Assembly (NCBI RefSeq): GCF_030711405.1 | Contig: NZ_JAULSI010000002.1 | Span: 1 to 64,000 of the forward strand | From: Massilia brevitalea | GTDB taxonomy: Bacteria > Pseudomonadota > Gammaproteobacteria > Burkholderiales > Burkholderiaceae_D | Direction: 5' to 3' | Length of the DNA stretch: 64,000 bases | In this document: in pieces, positions 7,991 to 16,724 of the stretch | How the letters are laid out: each line of letters begins with the position of its first letter | Numbering within the stretch: position 1 is the stretch's first letter | The notes under the pieces: generated by a model | The model's database searches: none | What the model was told of the DNA's origin: nothing | Seen by the model: only the letters and a program-made list of their open reading frames with translations | Translations under genes and position numbers: made by a program

Positions 7991-8907
7991 GCCCGTGGTT
8001 CCGCCAACACCGCTTCGCGCTCGGCGCGGCGCTGTCTACGGTGCGCAAGGCGCCGGGGAGTTTCCTGTTCAACGTACTGGTGGTCGCGGTGGCGCTGGCG
8101 CTGCCGTTTGCCGGCATCACCCTGCTCGACAACGTGCGGCCGATGTCCGAGCAGCTGTCCGTCGATCCCGAGGTCAGCCTGTTCGTGAAGCCCGAGGCCA
8201 CGCGCGAAGAAGCCGAGGCCCTGGGGCCGCAGCTGCGCCAGATCATCGACGACAGCAAGGCGAGCATCACCTTCATCCCGCGCGAACAGGCCCTCGACGA
8301 CCTGAAGGCGCGCAGCGGCCTGTCCGCCGCGCTCGACACGCTGGGCGACAATCCCCTGCCCGACAGTTATGTGATGAAACTGGCCGGCTCGGCCAGTACG
8401 GCGGACGCCTCGCGCATCGATGCCGTGGTCGAGCAGCTGCACCAGTTGCCGCACGTGGACACCGTGCAGGTCGACTCGGCCTGGGTCAAGCGCCTGGCCG
8501 CCCTGCTGGGCGTGCTGCGCCTGGTGCTGCTGTTGCTGGCGGTAACGCTGGGGGTGGTGGTGATTGCGGTGGTGTTCAATACCATCCGGCTGCAGGTGCT
8601 GACCCAGCGCGATGAAATTGCCGTCTCGAAGTTGCTGGGTGCAACCGACAACTTCATCCACCGGCCCTTCTATTACACCGGAGCCCTGCTCGGCCTGTGC
8701 GCCGGTGCGGTCGCGCTGGGCGGCGTGGCGCTGGCGCTGCAGCCGCTGAATGCGGCGATTGCCGAGTTCGCGCGCCTGTATGCGTCGGAATTCCAGCTGG
8801 CGCCGCTGAGTGCGCCTGAAGTGGGCGGCTTGCTGGCGATTAGCGCCGGCCTGGGCCTGATCGGCGCCATGCTGTCGGTGCAGCGTCACCTGGCGCGCCT
8901 GAGCTAA
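7987..8907 (+). CDS. ftsX: Cell division permease-like protein FtsX
   Basis: Encodes 306 residues: a cytoplasmic tail, a first membrane segment (about 25-47), a large periplasmic loop, and three C-terminal membrane segments, the FtsX topology. FtsX couples FtsE ATPase activity to periplasmic activators of peptidoglycan amidases. The ATGA overlap with ftsE implies coupled translation. Confidence 0.95.
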   Translation: MSPWFRQHRFALGAALSTVRKAPGSFLFNVLVVAVALALPFAGITLLDNVRPMSEQLSVDPEVSLFVKPEATREEAEALGPQLRQIIDDSKASITFIPREQALDDLKARSGLSAALDTLGDNPLPDSYVMKLAGSASTADASRIDAVVEQLHQLPHVDTVQVDSAWVKRLAALLGVLRLVLLLLAVTLGVVVIAVVFNTIRLQVLTQRDEIAVSKLLGATDNFIHRPFYYTGALLGLCAGAVALGGVALALQPLNAAIAEFARLYASEFQLAPLSAPEVGGLLAISAGLGLIGAMLSVQRHLARLS

Positions 8908-8917
8908 GTTCTTTCCA

Positions 8918-8970
8918 CCGGACAGGCTGCCATTGCGGTCTGTCCGGGCGGCATCACCTTCTTCTTTTTC
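8918..8970 (+). terminator. Likely terminator of the ftsYEX operon
   Basis: CCGGACAG (8918-8925) pairs with CTGTCCGG (8940-8947) just after the ftsX stop. A T-rich tract (CTTCTTCTTTTTC) begins about ten bases later, so termination efficiency is uncertain. Confidence 0.5.
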
Positions 8971-9236
8971 AAGTCCCCTGCTTGTGCGCCTACTTCCATC
9001 GCTGAAGTAGGACTTTGCCTCGCGCGTGTACGAACGCACGGCTTTGTGAGGCAACTAACAGAAACCGCCTTGCGCGCACCCTTACGCTGTGCCTCAAGGT
9101 CACACGCAACAGACACACATTTGAGATAACTCAATAGCAAAGCAACGATCCGCTCTACAGTAGACCGGGCGCAAATTGATGCTTAATTGCAATACTTTAG
9201 CCAGACTTAAACACCCCTGCCATTCCGAGGGGGTCG

Positions 9237-9263
9237 CTAGCACTCCCCACCGGAGAGTGCTAA
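9237..9263 (+). promoter_or_regulatory. CIRCE operator (HrcA binding site) upstream of rpoH
   Basis: CTAGCACTC, nine bases, then GAGTGCTAA: this differs at one position from the CIRCE consensus TTAGCACTC-N9-GAGTGCTAA and keeps the exact 9-base spacer. HrcA represses heat-shock genes at this site. It lies about 120 bases before the rpoH ATG. Confidence 0.9.
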
Positions 9264-9385
9264 ACTGTAGCTCAAGTGAATGGTAAATGGGTTCGCTTGC
9301 ATCCGGATTCAAGGCCGAAAAAATCACGCCGCGGGGTTGTCCCGCCGCTGAGATGCAGCAGAAATTACTCTACGAGGAAAAGATA

Positions 9386-10279
<894 letters not shown>

Positions 10280-10299
10280 GCCAACAGCGGCATCGTTGT

Positions 10300-10330
10300 A
10301 AAAAGCGGCTCCTTCGGGAGCCGTTTTTAT
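10300..10330 (+). terminator. Intrinsic terminator of rpoH
   Basis: CGGCTCC-TTCG-GGAGCCG followed by TTTTTATT, 25 bases after the rpoH stop: a textbook Rho-independent terminator with a UUCG tetraloop. Confidence 0.92.
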
Positions 10331-10358
10331 TGGCGTGCGCGATTCGCATACCGGCTTT

Positions 10359-10388
10359 CGTAGGGTGGGCACGAGTGCCCACCCTACG
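10359..10388. repeat. GTAG-type REP element, fully symmetrical copy
   Basis: Complete palindrome in which both ends carry the GTAGGG head (CGTAGGGTGGGCAC / GTGCCCACCCTACG), unlike most copies, which have a GCGG tail on one side. It lies between the rpoH and pstS terminators. Confidence 0.88.
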
Positions 10389-10440
10389 CCCTCATCAGAT
10401 TACATGGCCGACAATCGATTCCCCGGGCCATCCGTCAACG

Positions 10441-10476
10441 AAAAAAAAGCGGCGGCCCCATTCCTGGAACCGCCGC
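10441..10476 (-). terminator. Intrinsic terminator of pstS
   Basis: On the minus strand GCGGCGG and CCGCCGC (10449-10455 and 10470-10476) form a stem followed by eight T residues. It is about 80 bases beyond the pstS stop. Confidence 0.88.
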
Positions 10477-10555
10477 TAAACCTGGCCGCAAAGTCACCCA
10501 CGGCCAGCCCGACACACGGGGCTTGCCGCCCCGTCCTGTGATCGATCGATACGGA

Positions 10556-11599
10556 TCAGTAGATCGCCTTGCCCGATGCATCCTTCAGGTTGGCTTTCCA
10601 CGCGTCCTGCACCAGCTTGACGACCGATGCCGGCATCGGCACGTAGTCCAGTTCGGCGGCAGCGGCGGCGCCGCTCTTGTAGGCGTAGTCGAAGAACTTC
10701 ACGACCTCTTTACCCTTGGTGGCGTCGGCCTGGGCCTTGTGCATCAGGATGTAGGACACGCCGGTGATCGGCCAGCTGTTCTTGCCGGCGGCGTCGGTCA
10801 GGATGACGGCGAAGCCCGGGGTCTTGGTCCACTCGGCGCTGGCGGCGGCGGCCTTGAAGTTTTCGTCGTCAGGCTGCAGGAACTGGCCGTCCTTGTTCTT
10901 CAGCTGGGTGTGCGACAGCTTGTTTTTCTTGGCGTAGGCCCACTCGACGTAGCCGATCGAACCCTTGATACGCTGCACGTTGGCGGCGACGCCTTCGTTG
11001 CCCTTGCCGCCCACGCCGACTGCCCATTTCACGGCGGTATTGGCGCCGATCTTTTGCTGGAATTCAGGGCTGGTCTTCGACAGGAAGTCGGTGAACAGGA
11101 AGGAGGTGCCCGAGCTGTCGGCGCGGTGGACAACGGTGATGTCGGTGTCCGGCAGCTTCACGCCCGGGTTCAGGGCGGTGATTTCCGGTGCATTCCACTT
11201 GGTGATCTTGCCCAGGTAGATGTCGGCCACGACCGGGCCGGTCAGCTTCAGCTGGCCAGGGGCCACGCCGTCGACGTTGACCACGGTGACCACGCCGCCC
11301 ATGATGGCCGGGAACTGCATCAGGCCTTCGGCGTCGAGTTCAGCGGCTTTCAGGGGCATGTCCGAGGCGCCGAAGTCGACGGTCTTGGCCTTGATCTGCT
11401 TGATGCCAGCACCCGAGCCGACCGACTGGTAGTTCAGGCCGGTGCCGGTGGCAGCCTTGTACGACTCGGCCCACTTGGCGTAGATCGGGTACGGGAAGGT
11501 TGCGCCCGCGCCGGTCACGTCGGCAGCGAACGCCGACGACATCACCATTGCTGCAGCGGCGCCAGCGATCATCGTTTTGAACATGTGCTTGATTTTCAT
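10556..11599 (-). CDS. pstS: Phosphate ABC transporter substrate-binding protein PstS
   Basis: Encodes 347 residues with a signal peptide (MKIKHMFKTMIAGAAAAMVM, cleavage after SSAFA). The mature protein opens with DVTGAGATFPYPIY, and further family blocks are SVGSGAGIKQI, DFGASDMPL and HRADSSGTSFLFTDFL, which bind inorganic phosphate. It delivers phosphate to the PstCAB permease. pstC, pstA, pstB and phoU are not adjacent, so pstS is a separate unit here, with its own Pho box and terminator. Confidence 0.96.
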   Translation of the reverse strand: MKIKHMFKTMIAGAAAAMVMSSAFAADVTGAGATFPYPIYAKWAESYKAATGTGLNYQSVGSGAGIKQIKAKTVDFGASDMPLKAAELDAEGLMQFPAIMGGVVTVVNVDGVAPGQLKLTGPVVADIYLGKITKWNAPEITALNPGVKLPDTDITVVHRADSSGTSFLFTDFLSKTSPEFQQKIGANTAVKWAVGVGGKGNEGVAANVQRIKGSIGYVEWAYAKKNKLSHTQLKNKDGQFLQPDDENFKAAAASAEWTKTPGFAVILTDAAGKNSWPITGVSYILMHKAQADATKGKEVVKFFDYAYKSGAAAAAELDYVPMPASVVKLVQDAWKANLKDASGKAIY

Positions 11600-11637
11600 A
11601 TTGTCGTAACTCGGGGGTTGGTTAAGTGACGAGGGCC

Positions 11638-11671
11638 AGTCTAGCCAGCGAATATGACGGCTGTATGACGC
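11638..11671 (-). promoter_or_regulatory. Pho box and -10 element for pstS
   Basis: Reading the minus strand, GCGTCAT-ACAG-CCGTCAT (11671 down to 11654) is a pair of 7-base direct repeats spaced by four, close to the PhoB consensus CTGTCAT-N4-CTGTCAT. TAGACT (11643 to 11638) follows 10 bases later and can serve as the -10. PhoB-activated promoters have this layout, so pstS is predicted to be induced by phosphate starvation. Confidence 0.72.
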
Positions 11672-11749
11672 GGCTGAGCAAGATCAAACAGCAACGGCTT
11701 TGCATTCTTGCTATGCTGGCCTGCCCTCTTCACCTTGCCGCCTTCGTCC

Positions 11750-13501
11750 ATGAACCAGACCCTGCTCGTTTCCACCCTCGTCTTCTCCATCGTCCTGCAC
11801 GCGCCGGCAGCCGCCGCAAAAACGCCGGTTGCCACGGGCAGCGGCGGCGCCGTCGCCACCATCAGCGAAAAAGCCTCACAGTCCGCACTCGCCATCCTGA
11901 ACAAGGGCGGGAATGCGGTCGATGCCGCCGTGGCCGCGGCGGCCACGCTGGGCGTGACCGACCCGTTCAGTTGCGGCATCGGCGGCGGCGGCTTCATGGT
12001 GATCTACCTGGCCAAGGACAAGCGCGTGATCACGGTCGATCACCGCGAGACGGCGCCCGCCGCGTTCACGCCGGCGGTGTTCCTGGAAAACAGCAAGGAG
12101 ATCGACTTCGAGACGGCGGTGGCAAGCGGCGCGGCGGTCGGCGTGCCGGGCACGGTGCGTGGCTGGCATGAAGCGCTGGAACGCTACGGCACCATGGGCT
12201 TCAAGCAGGTGCTGGCGCCGGCCATCGGCGTGGCCGATAAAGGCTTTACGGTCAGTGAAACTTTCTCTCATTTGACACGCGAAAATGAAAGAAAATTTCA
12301 ACAGTTCTCGAGCACCAGCGCGCTGTACCTGCGGGGCGGCAAGGCGGTCGCGCCGGGTACCGAACTGCGTAACCCGGACATGGCCAAGGCCTACCGCGAA
12401 ATCGCTGCGCGCGGCTACAAGGCCTTCTACGAAGGACCGATGGCGCGCGCGATCGTCGATGCCGTCAACCGGCCGCCGCTGGCCGCCGGCGCCCAGGTCC
12501 GCGCCGGCAGGATGACGCTGGCCGACCTGGCCAACTACGAAGCGCGCATCCGCCAGCCGATTGTCAGCAGCTACCGTGGCTACCAGGTCTACGGCATGCC
12601 CCTGCCCAGCAGCGGCGGCATCGCCGTGGCCGAGGCGCTGAACATCCTCGAGGGCTACGACCTGAAGGCCTTGCCGCGCGCGGATGCCGAGCACCTGTAC
12701 CTGGAAGCGAGCCGCCTCGCTTTTGCCGACCGCAATGCCTATCTGGCCGATCCGGAATACGTGGATGCGCCAGTGGCCGGCTTGCTGACCAAGGAATTCG
12801 CGGCGCAGCGGCGCGCGCTGATCGATCCGAAGCGGGCGGCGGCCGACGTGGCGGCGGGCGATCCCTACCCTTTCCAGGATGACCCGAGCATTCCGCTGCG
12901 TCCCAAGCAGCCACGCCCACTGCAGAAGGAAAGCCCGCACACCACCCACCTGACGGTGTCGGACAAGGACGGCAATGTCGTGTCCTACACCTTCACCATC
13001 GAATCCTGGGGCGGCAGCGGCATCGTGGTGCCGGGCTACGGCTTCTTGCTGAACAACGAGATGACCGACTTCGATTTTTCAGGCCCGCGTCCGAACGTGC
13101 CCGAAGCGGGCAAGCGTCCGCGCAGCAGCATGGCCCCGACCATCGTGCTGAAAGACGGCAAGCCGGCCTTCAGTATCGGTAGCCCAGGCGGCGCGACCAT
13201 CATCACCACGGTGCTGCAAACCATCGTCAACCACATCGACTTCGGCATGCCGATGTCCGATGCGATCAACGCGCCGCGCCTGTCCGAGCGCAATGGCGCG
13301 ACGACCTCGGTCGAGCCGGGCTTTGCCGGCAGTGCCCAGGCCCGGGCGCTGGAAGCCTTCGGCCACAAGTGGGAGGCGCCGGCCGAGGAGATCGGCGCCG
13401 CGAACGCCATCGTGTTCAATCCGGATGGCACAGTGACGGCGGTCAGCGAAGGCAAGCGGCATGGGGTTGGTACGGCCCTGGTCCAACGCCGCGGTCACTG
13501 A
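11750..13501 (+). CDS. ggt: Gamma-glutamyltransferase precursor
   Basis: Encodes 583 residues with a signal peptide (MNQTLLVSTLVFSIVLHAPAAAA). The autoprocessing nucleophile is Thr398 in HTTHLTV, within the family block TTH-x-x-V-x-D-x-x-GN; N-terminal GGNAVDAAVAAA and C-terminal PRSSMAPT blocks agree. The proenzyme cuts itself before this Thr into large and small subunits. The mature enzyme works in the periplasm, hydrolysing glutathione or transferring its glutamyl group. The ATG at 11750 is preferred over a TTG at 11708. Divergent from pstS. Confidence 0.95.
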   Translation: MNQTLLVSTLVFSIVLHAPAAAAKTPVATGSGGAVATISEKASQSALAILNKGGNAVDAAVAAAATLGVTDPFSCGIGGGGFMVIYLAKDKRVITVDHRETAPAAFTPAVFLENSKEIDFETAVASGAAVGVPGTVRGWHEALERYGTMGFKQVLAPAIGVADKGFTVSETFSHLTRENERKFQQFSSTSALYLRGGKAVAPGTELRNPDMAKAYREIAARGYKAFYEGPMARAIVDAVNRPPLAAGAQVRAGRMTLADLANYEARIRQPIVSSYRGYQVYGMPLPSSGGIAVAEALNILEGYDLKALPRADAEHLYLEASRLAFADRNAYLADPEYVDAPVAGLLTKEFAAQRRALIDPKRAAADVAAGDPYPFQDDPSIPLRPKQPRPLQKESPHTTHLTVSDKDGNVVSYTFTIESWGGSGIVVPGYGFLLNNEMTDFDFSGPRPNVPEAGKRPRSSMAPTIVLKDGKPAFSIGSPGGATIITTVLQTIVNHIDFGMPMSDAINAPRLSERNGATTSVEPGFAGSAQARALEAFGHKWEAPAEEIGAANAIVFNPDGTVTAVSEGKRHGVGTALVQRRGH

Positions 13502-13583
13502 AGGGGTTCGATTGGCCGCCAGACCATGGAAGGCGGTCAGCGCGATCGCTCCGCGGCGGCATTTCAACCGATCACGTGCCGTA

Positions 13584-13610
13584 CCGCGTGGGCTCGAGAG
13601 CCCACCCTAC
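13584..13610 (-). repeat. GTAG-type REP element, single copy
   Basis: CCGCGTGGGCTC / GAGCCCACCCTAC, a compensated variant in which the loop-proximal A/T pair is changed on both arms and the stem is kept. It is between ggt and the convergent ABC membrane protein gene, the usual 3'-end position for this family. Confidence 0.85.
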
Positions 13611-13668
13611 CACTGCGCGACATCGTCGCGGCCGATTGCATCCATACCGGTGGGTTCGAAGACGCAAT

Positions 13669-15108
13669 TCAGGCCAAGCGCCCTGCCGGGAAAGCATACG
13701 GCGCCGTCCTGGCACGCCTGAATCCGTTCGCGACCAGCGCAATGGCGATGAGGATGCTGGCCAGCGCCGCCCCTGCAAGCACCGGCAGCCCAAATACCGC
13801 GTGCGCGGCGGCGCCTACTGCAAAGCTGATGCAGACCGACAGCACGAACCCGCACAGCAGCCGCCAGCCCAGCAGCCCGGCGTGATGCGCATGGTCGCGC
13901 AGGTTGGCGGCCACCACCGGCAGCGTCAGGCAGCACAGGCAAACCTGCATGCCGAGGTCGGCGGAGGATGCGCCGCTCAACAGGCCCAGGCACAGCACCG
14001 TCGCCGCCAGCATCGCCCACTCCAGCAGCCCCACACGCAGCAGCGTGCGCGCCAGGTGGCGGTTGAAGGCCGGCGCGCCCGCCGGCAGCGGCGGCACCAG
14101 GCGCATCAGGGCCTGCTCGGCAGCGGTGTCCTTCAGGCGCACGTTGCGCCGTTCGCAGTCGAACAGCGCGCCCAGCATCAGCAGCGCGGCGCCGGCCCAG
14201 CCGATATTCGCCGTCATCTCCTGCAGTTCAAGGCTGCCGAAGGCATGCAGCAAGCCCACGGCAACGACGCCGGCGGCCAGAATGCCGCCCATCGCCAGTG
14301 CCCGATATACCCAGTGGTTGCGGGCGCCAAGCAGGTGGCCGAGCAGGCGGCCGCTGTTGCGCGCCGCGCTGTCGCGGCGCAGCACCCATTCGTAGAGCGA
14401 AGCGCCGATCCGGTGCTGCTTGCGCTCCTTGAACTGGCCTGCCGCCGTCAGCTTCTCGGCCTGCAGGATCTGGGCTTCGCGCGCCGCGTAATGGCGCTCG
14501 CCGCCGTTCAGGAACATCCATTGCAGCGCCAGCGCGCCGAAGGCCAGCATCAGGAGCGCGGCCACGGCGAAGCCGGTGCCGCCCTTCAGCTGGTCGATCA
14601 GCCCCGCCGGCAGATGCTGGTTGAAGACGATGCAGGTCCATGCCGCGAACTGCACCCAGGCCCCCGCGCGGTTGCCGCTCTGGCCCAGGCCATAGGCGGC
14701 GAGCCAGGTGCCGGTACCGAGGAAGACCAGCGCCGGCGACAGCTTCGTGCCTTGCGCCATCAGGGCGCTCGACACGATGGCGACCAGCCAGACCAGCGCC
14801 GTCAGCTCGATCAGGCGGCGGCGCAGGCGCGGCACCAGGCGCGCCGTGAAAGGCGAATTCAGCTTCACCGCGCCGGGCACGAAATACAGCATCCATCCCA
14901 TCATCACGCCACCAAGCGCGACCCGCACCGCGAAGCTGGCGGTCAGCAGCGGGTCGGCGTTCTTCAGCTGGACCAGCAAGGCGACCACCAACGTGGCGAC
15001 GCCGGTCAGCCCCAGCACGATGGCGCTGGCCCGCGGATGGCGCGTGCTGAGCGCCATGCGCCACAACAGCCAGTAATCGGCCGCGGGCCCCTTCAGGGCG
15101 GCGCTCAT
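13669..15108 (-). CDS. ABC transporter membrane protein of a YtrA-regulated system
   Basis: Encodes 479 residues with many hydrophobic segments (about ten) and few charged loops, plus a basic Lys/Arg-rich stretch near the middle. I do not recognise a named permease family, but it starts with an ATGA overlap on the ABC ATPase gene, which itself overlaps a YtrA-type regulator. In Bacillus and Xanthomonas-type ytr loci such ATPase/permease sets respond to cell-wall-active compounds. The start at 15108 was chosen for this overlap. Confidence 0.72.
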   Translation of the reverse strand: MSAALKGPAADYWLLWRMALSTRHPRASAIVLGLTGVATLVVALLVQLKNADPLLTASFAVRVALGGVMMGWMLYFVPGAVKLNSPFTARLVPRLRRRLIELTALVWLVAIVSSALMAQGTKLSPALVFLGTGTWLAAYGLGQSGNRAGAWVQFAAWTCIVFNQHLPAGLIDQLKGGTGFAVAALLMLAFGALALQWMFLNGGERHYAAREAQILQAEKLTAAGQFKERKQHRIGASLYEWVLRRDSAARNSGRLLGHLLGARNHWVYRALAMGGILAAGVVAVGLLHAFGSLELQEMTANIGWAGAALLMLGALFDCERRNVRLKDTAAEQALMRLVPPLPAGAPAFNRHLARTLLRVGLLEWAMLAATVLCLGLLSGASSADLGMQVCLCCLTLPVVAANLRDHAHHAGLLGWRLLCGFVLSVCISFAVGAAAHAVFGLPVLAGAALASILIAIALVANGFRRARTAPYAFPAGRLA

Positions 15109-15977
15109 TGCGTCACCTCGATGAACAGGTCTTCCAGGCTGAGCGCCTCGACGCGCACGCCGCCTTCCTTGCCCAGCTGCGCCAGGCCGGCGCCGCCATG
15201 CGTGATGACGCTGACGCTGCCGTCCGGCGTGCGCTGGCGCCGCAGTTCGCCGGCCAGCTGCCTGCCGTCGAGGAGCGCCGCCGGTCCCACCACGCGGCGC
15301 GCGCCTTCGAGCAGTTCGTCGAGGCGGCCCTGCAGCGCGATCCTGCCGTCCTTCAGGAAGGCGAGATCCAGCGCCACCCGCTCCAGGTCGGACAGGATGT
15401 GGGTCGAGAACACCACCGTGGTGCCGCGCTCGATCACGCCGTCGATCAGCTCGCGCAGGAATTCGCGGCGCCCGACCGGGTCGAGCGCCGACACCGGCTC
15501 GTCCAGCACCAGCAGCTCCGGGTCGTGCGCCAGCGCGCGGATGATGGATAAACGCTGCTGCTCGCCGCCCGAGAGCTTGCTGATCGGCTTGTTCTGCATG
15601 AGCTGGTCGAAGCCCCAGCGTGCCAGCAGGCCGTCGACCTTGGCGCCGTTCCAGCGCGGATACAGGGCCTTGAAGTAATTTAGCATCTGGCGCGGCGTCA
15701 TCCACTCGAACAGGTCCGACTTCTGCGGCACGTAGCCGATGCGGGCGCGGGTGGCGTCGCTCAGGTGGGTCACGTCCTCGCCGTAGATGCGCACCGCGCC
15801 CCCATCAAGTTCGCGCAGGCCGAGCAGGCATTCGAGCAGGGTCGACTTGCCGGCGCCGTTACGGCCCAGCAGGCCAATCACCTGGCCCGGCATCACCTGC
15901 CAGTCGAGCCCACTCAACACGATGGCGCTGCCGAAGTACTTGCTGATATCGGTGCTCTGGATGATCGGAGTAGTCAT
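15105..15977 (-). CDS. ABC transporter ATP-binding protein
   Basis: Encodes 290 residues, with Walker A GRNGAGKST near residue 38, signature LSGGEQQRLSIIRAL near 135 and DEPVSALDP near 159, followed by a 90-residue C-terminal extension common in ABC-2 exporter ATPases. It probably energises the membrane protein encoded downstream. Overlaps both neighbours by four bases (ATGA), so the three-gene unit is translated as a block. Confidence 0.92.
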   Translation of the reverse strand: MTTPIIQSTDISKYFGSAIVLSGLDWQVMPGQVIGLLGRNGAGKSTLLECLLGLRELDGGAVRIYGEDVTHLSDATRARIGYVPQKSDLFEWMTPRQMLNYFKALYPRWNGAKVDGLLARWGFDQLMQNKPISKLSGGEQQRLSIIRALAHDPELLVLDEPVSALDPVGRREFLRELIDGVIERGTTVVFSTHILSDLERVALDLAFLKDGRIALQGRLDELLEGARRVVGPAALLDGRQLAGELRRQRTPDGSVSVITHGGAGLAQLGKEGGVRVEALSLEDLFIEVTQ

Positions 15978-16372
15978 GCTTGTTCCTTCAGGATCTGGAT
16001 GAAGAGGGAGACGACGGTGTCGGAATCGAGTTCGAGCTGGCGCGCTTCCATGGCGGCGCGCTCCAGGGTGGGACGCAGCAGTTGTGCGCGCTCCTGCGCG
16101 CTTTGCGCGGTGCTGGCACGCGCGGCTACTTCCATGCCCAGGCCGCGGCGGCGGGTCAGCACGCCTTCCATCTCGAGCAGGCTGTATGCCTTGGAGACGG
16201 TCATCGGGTTCAGGGCCAGGGCCTGGGCGACCTCGCGCACCGAGGGCATGCCGTCGCCCGGGGCCATCTGGCCGGCGGCGACCAGGCGCTTGACCTGGTC
16301 GACCAGCTGGCGGTAGATGGGCTCGGACGAGCCGGTCGCGATGGAAAACAGGCGGGCGGCGTGGTTGGTCAT
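15974..16372 (-). CDS. GntR family transcriptional regulator, YtrA subfamily
   Basis: Encodes 132 residues: a winged helix (PIYRQLVDQVKRLVAAG, then PSVREVAQALALNPMTVSKAY) and only about 50 residues of C-terminal dimerisation region, the short form typical of YtrA regulators. It is the first gene of the operon with the ABC ATPase and membrane protein. A perfect inverted repeat just upstream is a good candidate for its operator, so autorepression is likely. Confidence 0.92.
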   Translation of the reverse strand: MTNHAARLFSIATGSSEPIYRQLVDQVKRLVAAGQMAPGDGMPSVREVAQALALNPMTVSKAYSLLEMEGVLTRRRGLGMEVAARASTAQSAQERAQLLRPTLERAAMEARQLELDSDTVVSLFIQILKEQA

Positions 16373-16381
16373 GGTGTATAG

Positions 16382-16403
16382 CTGTATTAGTTACTTAATA
16401 CAG
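16382..16403 (-). promoter_or_regulatory. Probable operator of the YtrA-type regulator
   Basis: CTGTATTA-N6-TAATACAG is a perfect 8-bp inverted repeat starting 10 bases upstream of the regulator ATG. TAATAC/GTATTA halves also resemble a -10 box, so binding would occlude the promoter. Confidence 0.7.
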
Positions 16404-16437
16404 TAGACGTTAACCAAAAGCATGTCAAGCCGATTTT

Positions 16438-16628
16438 CGTAGGGTGGGCACTCTGTGCCCACGCGGTTACGTGCCCGGCTGGTGGACACGTTCGGGGAGG
16501 TGTCGCTCGCGGTGCAGGCAAAGGCCAGGAAGGTGTCTGGTCGGGCTTGACGTTTGGGGGCGAGATATCGCGGTTAACGCAGGAAGCTGGCGCACGTAAC
16601 CGCGTGGGCACGGAGTGCCCACCCTACG
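16438..16628. repeat. BIME-like pair of GTAG-type REPs, heads outward
   Basis: One REP at 16438-16466 (GTAG head on the left) and an inverted copy at 16600-16628 (GTAG head on the right) enclose about 133 bases. The arms extend beyond the REPs as GGTTACGTGC and GCACGTAACC, giving long inverted termini. The interior includes GAGATATCGC, also present in the pair at 52281-52458. It fills most of the space between the regulator operon and the TerD cluster. Confidence 0.85.
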
Positions 16629-16674
16629 GGAGACGTATCGTCCAACAGCAGGCGTCAGCGTAATGCAGGCATAA

Positions 16675-16698
16675 AAAAACCGGGGCACAGGCCCCGGT
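16675..16698 (-). terminator. Intrinsic terminator of the TerD-family gene cluster
   Basis: On the minus strand ACCGGGGC-CTGT-GCCCCGGT is followed by a run of T (seven A on the plus strand from 16673). It lies 27 bases past the stop at 16725. Confidence 0.9.
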
Positions 16699-16724
16699 TC
16701 GTGTCCTACGCAATCAAGCGCAGA

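Larger units (their letters stand above)
8908..9385. other. Long rpoH upstream region
   Basis: About 480 bases contain the ftsX terminator, a second small stem-loop (CCTACTTC 8989-8996 with GAAGTAGG 9004-9011), and a CIRCE operator (9237-9263). About 120 bases lie between CIRCE and the rpoH ATG. Nothing protein-coding is convincing. The length leaves room for several promoters and a structured 5' leader, as known for rpoH elsewhere. Confidence 0.6.

Noticed and set aside
13369..15678. A 769-codon plus-strand frame across the ABC genes
   Set aside because: Gln/Arg/His-rich shadow with no motifs; it covers the antisense of two recognisable proteins.
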